Program-made: the position numbers and the translations under genes
Notes under the pieces: generated by a model
Databases searched by the model: none
Seen by the model: only the letters and a program-made list of their open reading frames with translations
What the model was told of the DNA's origin: nothing
Part shown: one piece after another, positions 1 through 4,839 of the stretch
Position numbering within the stretch: the first letter of the stretch is position 1
Layout: every line of letters begins with the position of its first letter
NCBI GenBank assembly: GCA_026398285.1
Contig: JAPLTI010000053.1
Span: forward strand, 1 to 6,657
Length of the DNA stretch: 6,657 bases
DNA from: Verrucomicrobiota bacterium
Lineage (GTDB): Bacteria; Verrucomicrobiota; Verrucomicrobiia; Chthoniobacterales; Terrimicrobiaceae
Direction: 5' to 3'

Positions 1-508
1 CGCTTACATCGTCGTAACTCACCGCGAGACCTGTGCGGAGGATGGTTTGGTTGACCCCGTGAAGCGTGGCACCCCGGAAGCCGTATTGTTTGGCAAAGGC
101 GGTGAGCGGTGCCGTGGCGGAGTAGGTCGAGATGCAGAGAATGATGTCGTAGTTCGGGTAAACATCCTTTTCCAGACTGACCATGCGTCCATCGGGCGTG
201 TAGGCCTCATTGGGGAGGTCGAGGTTGCTGCCGCCTGTGATCTTGTAGGCATACATCTCGCCGCCGCCGAGTCCGAGTTCCGCCAATGTGCCGTCGCGGA
301 GTGGTTCGTAGAAGAAATTTACGGCGTTTTTTTGAATCGTGAGTTCTGCATTTTTCAAAAAGGCGAAGTCCTTGATCTGCGAGGCATCCGGGAGGTCGAT
401 CAAAATACAAATCTTCTGTCCGGTCTTTGGCTCAAAGGTGCTTCGGAGCAAGTTTGCGAGGCGGAATGGTGGAAAAATGCGGCGCGCGGCTTGTGTGGGA
501 ATAGTCAT
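1..508 (-). CDS. Conserved hypothetical protein, N-terminal part (possible M29-like aminopeptidase)
   Basis: This minus-strand frame is open from an ATG at 508-506 to the left edge, giving 169 codons with the C-terminus missing. It reads MTIPTQAARRIFPPFRLANL at the start and has no signal peptide or membrane segment, so it is probably cytoplasmic. Recognisable stretches are KICILIDLPD (a buried beta-strand then acidic turn), TGGSNLDLP, YDIILCISTYSATAPLTAFA and FRGATLHGVN. The last pair (Asp in a hydrophobic strand, Ser/Thr-rich loop, then a Gly-Ala-Thr-x-x-Gly strand) loosely recalls the N-terminal domain of M29 (AmpS/aminopeptidase T) metallopeptidases. Their metal ligands would lie beyond the edge, so this is only a suggestion. 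A second in-frame ATG at 517-515 would add three residues; neither start has a clear Shine-Dalgarno. It is transcribed divergently from the polymerase gene and need not belong to the polysaccharide locus. Confidence 0.75.
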   Translation of the reverse strand, partial: MTIPTQAARRIFPPFRLANLLRSTFEPKTGQKICILIDLPDASQIKDFAFLKNAELTIQKNAVNFFYEPLRDGTLAELGLGGGEMYAYKITGGSNLDLPNEAYTPDGRMVSLEKDVYPNYDIILCISTYSATAPLTAFAKQYGFRGATLHGVNQTILRTGLAVSYDDVS

Positions 509-560
509 AGGTTGCATGCGGACAACTTCTACGCCCCGAGTGTTGGTGACGATTCAAAAA
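509..560. promoter_or_regulatory. Short divergent intergenic region, promoters not resolved
   Basis: Only about 50 bases separate the likely starts of the two divergent genes, so promoters for both must overlap here or lie inside the neighbouring coding sequence. I found no convincing -35/-10 pair on either strand and no inverted repeat. The region is marked because its position implies a regulatory role, not because a site was seen. Confidence 0.3.
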
Positions 561-2489
561 ATGCGTTGTGGCTATGAAATCGCTGTTTCAGCGGCGAGGG
601 ATTCTGGTTTATGGATTCGCGAGGTGAATTATCTCACAGCTATCCTCTGCGGACTTGCGCTTCTGGTTGCCCAGTATTTTGTGGGTCGGGGGCCGTATCC
701 GTTTCTGCCTCTCCCGGCGTATGCCGTGCTTTGTCTGGCCGGGCTGTCATGCGTCTGGCAGATCACGCGGAGGGAGTTTGCTGTCCCGCGCTGGGGCTGC
801 GTCTCCTTCGCCGTTGCCCTTGTGGCTTGGATTGCGATTCCGCTGGCGGGCCAGTCCGACCTCTGGCTGCCGACTGCGCTTCTACGTCTGGTTCTGGCGT
901 GCTGGATCGTTTACGGACTGGTTGTTTTTGTCGTGACGGGCACCGGTGAAAGGCTCGTCCTCCTCTCGATCCTGCTCGTCGGATCGTTTGCGCAAGCGGC
1001 TTTTGGGATTTTTCAATACATGTTTCCTGATGCGCACCCGCATCTTGGCTGGATTTCGGAACTTTGCCCCGAGCGCATGGAGGGTCATGCCTTTCGGGCA
1101 CGGGGATTTTATTACAACGCCAACCATCTCGCTTGGCTGTTGAACTTCGCGGGGGCATTCGCCCTCTCAATCGGTGTCTGGGGCCGGGTCGGCCTGTGGC
1201 CGCGCATCCTTCTGCTCTACGGAGCGGCGATGTTCTTCGGCGCGGGCATCCTCACACAAAGTCGCGGAGGCTTGCTTGGAGCCGCCACCGCTTTGGGCGT
1301 GTTTCTCATTCTCAGCGCCCGTGGTCTGATGCTCGGAGCGTGGGGCAACCGAGGGCGGATGTTCGGCTTGGTGGTCTTGGCGCTTTTAGTCACTTTGGGA
1401 GCGGCTTGGCAGGCCTATGAGTCCAGCGATCTCGCTCAATATCGTATTCTAAAGGCGGGTGAGGAAAGCTACCGCGCGACCGTTTGGCAAACGGCCTTCC
1501 GTCAGTGGCAGTCCGAACCTCTGTTAGGAACAGGCCTTGGCACTTTCACCAATTTCGCACGCCAAAACAGGTTCCGTGCGGATGCGTTGGATGATGTTTT
1601 CGCCCACAATGACTGGGTGCAGGCGCTCGCGGAAATCGGCCTGATCGGCGCCGGTCTGGGCTTTTGCGTTTTGCTCGTGCATCTTACTTCGGGATGGAGG
1701 TCGGTCGTCGTCGATCTACGCCAACGAATCGCCGCTGGTGGGTCGCCTGTGAGTTTGAAGGCCGGGATGCAGATGGGAGCCATGTCCTCGCTTGCCGCGT
1801 TTGCTGTTCACTCCTTTTTCGATTTCAATATGCAGGTTCCGGCCAACGCGCTTTTGCTCTGCGTTTCACTGGCCATCCTAGCATCGCCTGGGCGAAGGGT
1901 TTCGTCAGAGCCGGTCCCGGTGTTTGCCTCGCGCCTGGCTTTTGCAAGCCTCCTTGCAGCACCTCTGGTGCTCGGATGGAGTGCTTGGAAAGACCTCTCC
2001 GCCGAGTTGGACTGGGTTCGCGCTGATGCGGCACTGGCTCGCGGAAATTCCGAACGGGCACTGGAACTTGCCGAAGCCGGGATATCGGCAAACCCAAAGC
2101 ACAGCGCCCTCGCCGCCACCGGGGGACGGGTTGCGCTCGCTCTTGGAAAGGACACTCGACTTCCCGAAGTCGAGCAGCGCCGCCTGTTGCAGCGCTCAGT
2201 GGAATTGTCCGAAATCGCGGTGCAAGGAGAACCCGATGATGCCTGGCACCTCCTGAACCTCGCCCACGCCCATGACAACCTTGGAAATTTCGAGCAAGCC
2301 AGACCGCTCCACCAGGCCGCCATTGCAAAGGCTCCCTACTACGCGACCCCCTACGAATTTTATGGGCTCCATCTGGAATTGTCCGCTTCACCCGCCGAGG
2401 CAATCCGCCTCTACGAACTCGCCCTCCATCTCCCGGCCTCCACCTTTGCCTCCCGGCGGAGAGATTTTCTTTTGAGTCTCCAAAAGTAG
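561..2489 (+). CDS. O-antigen ligase/polymerase family membrane protein with C-terminal TPR-like domain
   Basis: This 642-residue protein probably polymerises or transfers lipid-linked glycan at the periplasmic face of the inner membrane (Wzy/WaaL superfamily, Wzy_C domain). Residues about 22-460 hold roughly ten to twelve hydrophobic segments. Family motifs are visible: GFYYNANHLA around N186/N188/H189, TQSRGG at 232-237, GTGLGTF before the large periplasmic loop, HNDWVQ at H349-Q354 followed by a Gly-rich helix, and HSFFDFNMQ from H417. From about 481 to 642 the protein is soluble and helical, with TPR-like repeats (RADAALARGNSERALELAEA; LLNLAHAHDNLGNFEQA; PAEAIRLYELAL), a common fusion in this superfamily. 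The frame is open upstream to an ATG at 339, but that would overlap the divergent gene by about 170 bases. ATG 561 was therefore preferred, and a GTG at 624 just before the first membrane segment is also possible. None has a good ribosome site. Polymerase versus ligase cannot be decided from sequence alone. Confidence 0.88.
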   Translation: MRCGYEIAVSAARDSGLWIREVNYLTAILCGLALLVAQYFVGRGPYPFLPLPAYAVLCLAGLSCVWQITRREFAVPRWGCVSFAVALVAWIAIPLAGQSDLWLPTALLRLVLACWIVYGLVVFVVTGTGERLVLLSILLVGSFAQAAFGIFQYMFPDAHPHLGWISELCPERMEGHAFRARGFYYNANHLAWLLNFAGAFALSIGVWGRVGLWPRILLLYGAAMFFGAGILTQSRGGLLGAATALGVFLILSARGLMLGAWGNRGRMFGLVVLALLVTLGAAWQAYESSDLAQYRILKAGEESYRATVWQTAFRQWQSEPLLGTGLGTFTNFARQNRFRADALDDVFAHNDWVQALAEIGLIGAGLGFCVLLVHLTSGWRSVVVDLRQRIAAGGSPVSLKAGMQMGAMSSLAAFAVHSFFDFNMQVPANALLLCVSLAILASPGRRVSSEPVPVFASRLAFASLLAAPLVLGWSAWKDLSAELDWVRADAALARGNSERALELAEAGISANPKHSALAATGGRVALALGKDTRLPEVEQRRLLQRSVELSEIAVQGEPDDAWHLLNLAHAHDNLGNFEQARPLHQAAIAKAPYYATPYEFYGLHLELSASPAEAIRLYELALHLPASTFASRRRDFLLSLQK

Positions 2490-2527
2490 ATTCTTTTTTG
2501 GATGTTCCTATTTCATTCAGCATCGAC

Positions 2528-2545
2528 TGTTACGAAATCGTAACA
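2528..2545. promoter_or_regulatory. Perfect palindrome upstream of the Ala-rich repeat gene (candidate operator)
   Basis: The sequence TGTTACGAAATCGTAACA is a perfect inverted repeat with 8-bp arms and a 2-bp centre. It lies in the 125-base gap after the polymerase gene and about 70 bases before the ATG at 2615. Size and symmetry fit a dimeric repressor or activator site. No T-run follows, which argues against a terminator. I could not assign it to a known regulator. Confidence 0.5.
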
Positions 2546-2566
2546 CAAGAGGCCACAAACCTCTTG
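2546..2566. promoter_or_regulatory. Second inverted repeat, 7-bp arms
   Basis: CAAGAGG (2546-2552) and CCTCTTG (2560-2566) are exact inverted copies around a 7-base spacer, starting directly where the preceding palindrome ends. An alternative outer pairing exists between CACAA (2544-2548) and TTGTG (2569-2573). As RNA it would form a hairpin, but no U-tract follows. A very weak promoter-like pair (TTGAGT at 2564, GATGAT at 2588, 18-bp spacer) overlaps its right arm, so it could equally be an operator. Confidence 0.35.
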
Positions 2567-2614
2567 AGTTGTGACAGCGAATCCATCGATGATTTGCCAA
2601 CTTCATCGCTAATT

Positions 2615-3241
2615 ATGCACCTAAATGCAAAACTCCTCTCATTCGCCAGCGTGGCACTCACCGCAGTATTGCCAATTGGTGCATTTGCTCAAAACACCGC
2701 TCGGCAAAATCAGTCATCTCTAGCAACCTCCACTGCAAATCAGTTATCACCTGCTCAAGCATCTCAAGTTTCAGCCGCTCTAACCAAAGCTTTTGGATCA
2801 AATAGAGACAGTGCTGCACTCATTGCCGCTGTTGCTGAAATGTCCAAGGCAAATCCTGAGCAAGCTGCCGCGATCGCTGCAGCAGCGACTGCTGTTGCCC
2901 CTGCGCTGTCGGCGCAAATCGCAGTTAGTGCCGCCACGGCTGCTCCCACACAGGCCGCGGCCGTTGCCTCTGCTGTAGCTGTAGCCGCGCCTGCACAAGC
3001 AGCCGCGGTTGCTTCTGCCGTTGCCGCTGCTGCGCCAGCACAGGCCGCAGCCGTTGCTGCTGCAGTCGCTTCGGCCGCTCCAACTCAAGCAGCCGCCGTT
3101 GCCGCGGCTGTTGCCACAGCCGCACCCGCTCAAGCTGCGGCAGTTGCTGCAGCGGTTGCCACAGTGGCTCCTTCGGCAGCAGCGCAAATCGCCGCCAGCG
3201 TTTCCGCGGCTGTTCCTGCCGGAATACCCATCAACCACTGA
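2615..3241 (+). CDS. Secreted Ala-rich protein with eight tandem 15-residue repeats
   Basis: I do not recognise a named family. The 208-residue product begins with a Sec signal peptide (MHLNAKLLSF, then a hydrophobic core, probable cleavage after AFA at residue 25), which is why ATG 2615 was chosen over the in-frame ATG at 2498. Residues about 26-79 are Gln/Ser/Ala-rich and helical. Residues 80-199 are eight uninterrupted 15-residue units of the form APAQAAAVAAAVATA. Unit 1 begins NPEQ; units 2 and 8 share a variant with AQIA. A proline at position 2 of each unit suggests short Ala-rich helices broken at regular intervals, perhaps a helical solenoid or fibrous rod. The reading frame ends in VPAGIPINH and a TGA, but a coding-like Gly/Pro tail continues in another frame (see 3242-3354). 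It sits between a polysaccharide polymerase gene and an outer-membrane barrel gene, so a periplasmic or surface role in the exopolysaccharide system is likely but unproven. Confidence 0.82.
   Translation: MHLNAKLLSFASVALTAVLPIGAFAQNTARQNQSSLATSTANQLSPAQASQVSAALTKAFGSNRDSAALIAAVAEMSKANPEQAAAIAAAATAVAPALSAQIAVSAATAAPTQAAAVASAVAVAAPAQAAAVASAVAAAAPAQAAAVAAAVASAAPTQAAAVAAAVATAAPAQAAAVAAAVATVAPSAAAQIAASVSAAVPAGIPINH
2852..3211 (+). repeat. Eight tandem 45-bp coding units (15-residue protein repeat)
   Basis: Exactly 8 x 45 bases encode units starting NPEQ, APAL, APTQ, APAQ, APAQ, APTQ, APAQ and APSA. The unit length is constant with no indels. The DNA copies differ extensively at synonymous third positions (all four Ala codons are mixed), while the protein pattern is kept. 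This indicates an old repeat held by selection on the protein rather than a recent slippage expansion. Confidence 0.9.
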
Positions 3242-3354
3242 ACACCGGCGACCAAGGCTCCGAAACCGTTGGCCAAAGCTTGCCCGGCTCGAATGGCGGG
3301 ACAGGAACGGGCGGAAGTGGAACTCCGCCCCGCCCGACCAATGCATCAAATTAG
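3242..3354 (+). pseudogene. Probable out-of-frame C-terminal tail of the Ala-rich repeat protein
   Basis: Directly after the TGA at 3239-3241 the -1 frame is open to a TAG at 3352-3354. It encodes a low-complexity tail: NTGDQGSETVGQSLPGSNGG, then TGTGGSGTPPRPTNASN. This is a plausible flexible secreted-protein tail, and the DNA stays GC-rich until just after that TAG, then turns AT-rich as in a true intergenic region. One base missing from about 3220-3240 would explain the present stop; restored, the protein would have about 246 residues. No ribosome start begins this piece independently. Caution: the other two frames are also partly open here, so the call rests on composition. A sequencing error, a real mutation and recoding all remain possible; no classical -1 slippery heptamer is visible. 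Confidence 0.5.
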
Positions 3355-3368
3355 AAGAGTTTGACGCC

Positions 3369-3387
3369 TGTTTAAATTTCATAAACA
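3369..3387. promoter_or_regulatory. Inverted repeat just upstream of the barrel gene
   Basis: TGTTTA (3369-3374) and TAAACA (3382-3387) are exact inverted arms around a 7-base spacer, ending 12 bases before the ATG at 3400. A TTGACG box (five of six matches to a sigma70 -35) lies at 3361-3366, but no good -10 follows at normal spacing. The repeat is AT-rich and short, so chance is a real alternative. Confidence 0.3.
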
Positions 3388-3399
3388 CTATCCACCAAG

Positions 3400-4689
3400 A
3401 TGACTAAAAACCTTCTCTTATCATTTGTTTGCCTCGCCTCTTACTCATCCGCCTTGTTGGCCCAGCAAGCATCCGAGGAATTCTACGGTTCCCCCGCGCC
3501 TGCGGATTTTCCGCAATTGGAAGGACAACCTGTCGATGATAATGCCTCGGCTGTTGAAGAACCAAGCCAGACAGATTCCGGCGGCGTTTTTGACAAGAAA
3601 CCTTACTCGTTCTCCTTTGCAGTCCGCGAGGGGTATGATGACAACCTCTTCACAACTCAGACAGACCGTGATGCCAGTTTTTACACCAACTTCGCAGGAG
3701 GGGTTGAACATAAAATTGAAAACTCACGCCTTCAACTCTCAATTGCACTAAATGGAGGGGTGACCTACTATTACACGCGCCCTGGCAACAAGTTTGACTA
3801 TACAGGTGCTGTGAACCTTCAAGGACTCTACAAAATCAACCAACGACTCACGCTGAATTTTTCAACCAATACAGCCTATCTTTCACAGCCTGACCTGGAG
3901 GTGCCCGGAACAAGTGCTCGTAACAATGGAGACTATATGTTTTCCTCCACAACCATTGCGGGTGCTTACCAGTGGGCTGAAAAATTTTCGACCGACACAA
4001 AGTATAACTTCACGCCATTTCTTTATGTCGAAGACCAACTTAACCAAGATCAAGGACGCATAGAGCAAACTATCGGACAGTCTTTCAGGTGGCTTGTGCT
4101 TCCAAAAACAACGGCCATTGTCGAATACCGTGCCAACCCAGTCAATTATTACTCTGCCCCGCTGGACAACTTTGGCCAATTCTTTCTGCTCGGTGTTGAT
4201 CAAGTTTTTAGCCCGAAGTTCAAAGTCACCTCGCGCGGTGGTGCTGAATTGCGCTTCTACACTTCTGACAACAACAACCCCGATTATTTCGGGCCGTTCT
4301 GCGAGTTGAACGGAATGTATGAATACCAGAAGAATTCCAGTATCGGTATGAATCTTCGCTACGGAACAGAGGCTTCTGGGTTGAATGGGGCGGCGACACG
4401 CAATACTTTTCGCTTGGGGGTCAATATTGTGCAGGGCATCACGCCGAAGCTTTCCTTTAACCTAGGTGCTAACTATCAGAACAATTTTTACAATGAATTT
4501 GACAAGCAGGATCCCAACTCGGATTTTTATGAAAACATTGTCGAGTTCAGTGTGGGAGCGAATTTCAAGATAAATAAATCTTTTGAACTCCAAGGTGGAT
4601 ACACGCGCACCGTGGATGCTGCCCCTGCCTCAGAGCAGTTGAGTTACACCCGTAATGTGGTGTTCGTAGGAGCCAATATGCAGTTTTAA
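3400..4689 (+). CDS. Outer-membrane beta-barrel protein of an exopolysaccharide locus
   Basis: This 429-residue protein has a Sec signal peptide (MTKNLLLSFV, hydrophobic core, probable cleavage after LLA at residue 21). Residues about 22-66 form an acidic, Pro-rich linker. From about 67 to the end, alternating polar/aromatic beta-strands predominate, with the conserved-looking opening motif GYDDNLF at 78-84, Asn/Asp/Gly-rich turns, and a C-terminal phenylalanine preceded by a strand (VVFVGANMQF), the usual signature for BAM-dependent insertion. It resembles putative beta-barrel porin/EpsL-like proteins (BBP2-type) that accompany exopolysaccharide and exosortase loci; this family assignment comes from pattern memory. 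It may help the polymer cross or attach to the outer membrane. It starts 158 bases after the Ala-rich gene's stop (45 after the tail stop) and may be cotranscribed with it. No Shine-Dalgarno is visible before the ATG. Confidence 0.85.
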   Translation: MTKNLLLSFVCLASYSSALLAQQASEEFYGSPAPADFPQLEGQPVDDNASAVEEPSQTDSGGVFDKKPYSFSFAVREGYDDNLFTTQTDRDASFYTNFAGGVEHKIENSRLQLSIALNGGVTYYYTRPGNKFDYTGAVNLQGLYKINQRLTLNFSTNTAYLSQPDLEVPGTSARNNGDYMFSSTTIAGAYQWAEKFSTDTKYNFTPFLYVEDQLNQDQGRIEQTIGQSFRWLVLPKTTAIVEYRANPVNYYSAPLDNFGQFFLLGVDQVFSPKFKVTSRGGAELRFYTSDNNNPDYFGPFCELNGMYEYQKNSSIGMNLRYGTEASGLNGAATRNTFRLGVNIVQGITPKLSFNLGANYQNNFYNEFDKQDPNSDFYENIVEFSVGANFKINKSFELQGGYTRTVDAAPASEQLSYTRNVVFVGANMQF

Positions 4690-4766
4690 CTGCTGAGGAT
4701 TTACTGCATATTTGTATTAATATCTTAATGCTGAGTCGCGGTTTCTGGTCGGCCTCGCGCTTTAGT

Positions 4767-4794
4767 TTGCCGACTATGGGCTAGGCTCTATATT
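4767..4794 (+). promoter_or_regulatory. Predicted sigma70-type promoter for the co-polymerase/kinase gene
   Basis: TTGCCG (4767-4772, four of six consensus bases) is separated by 16 bp from TATATT (4789-4794, five of six). The predicted start near 4801 gives a leader of about 40 bases before the ATG at 4840. It is the best promoter match I found in the window. It suggests the kinase gene can be transcribed separately from the upstream barrel gene. Confidence 0.45.
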
Positions 4795-4815
4795 GTTTGC
4801 CCGCTTGCAAACAAT
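4792..4815. promoter_or_regulatory. Perfect 9-bp inverted repeat over the predicted -10/start site (candidate operator)
   Basis: ATTGTTTGC (4792-4800) and GCAAACAAT (4807-4815) are exact inverted arms around the 6-base centre CCGCTT. With wobble pairs, an RNA stem could extend to 4789-4818. Its right arm is followed by GTGCCTACAT rather than a T-run, so it is not a typical intrinsic terminator for the barrel gene. It begins within the predicted -10 and spans the predicted start, the classic place for a repressor site. A 5'-UTR hairpin is the alternative if the true start lies further upstream. Confidence 0.55.
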
Positions 4816-4839
4816 GTGCCTACATAGACATTATCAAAA

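Noticed and set aside
339..560. Extended N-terminus of the polymerase from the ATG at 339
   Set aside because: It would overlap the divergent gene by about 170 bases, and the added residues are basic and unlike the family. The opposite strand reads as real protein there.
2458..2502. Possible intrinsic terminator at the end of the polymerase gene (GGAGA/TCTCC arms, then a T-run at 2494-2499)
   Set aside because: The stem is only 5 bp with a 14-base loop and the T-run starts 12 bases after it. An AT-rich alternative hairpin (TCCAAAAG/CTTTTTTGGA) is also weak.
1825..2523. Long minus-strand frame opposite the polymerase C-terminus
   Set aside because: Arg/Pro/Gly-rich composition typical of antisense frames in GC-rich DNA. 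The plus strand has clear TPR-like coding.
2798..3388. Long minus-strand frame opposite the Ala-rich gene (Ser/Cys/Gly/Arg-rich)
   Set aside because: It is the mirror of the Ala-codon repeat in another frame. The low-complexity composition and lack of any motif make it a shadow.
4691..4735. Direct repeat TGCTGAG at 4691-4697 and 4729-4735
   Set aside because: Seven bases, two copies, no flanking element. Not distinguishable from chance.
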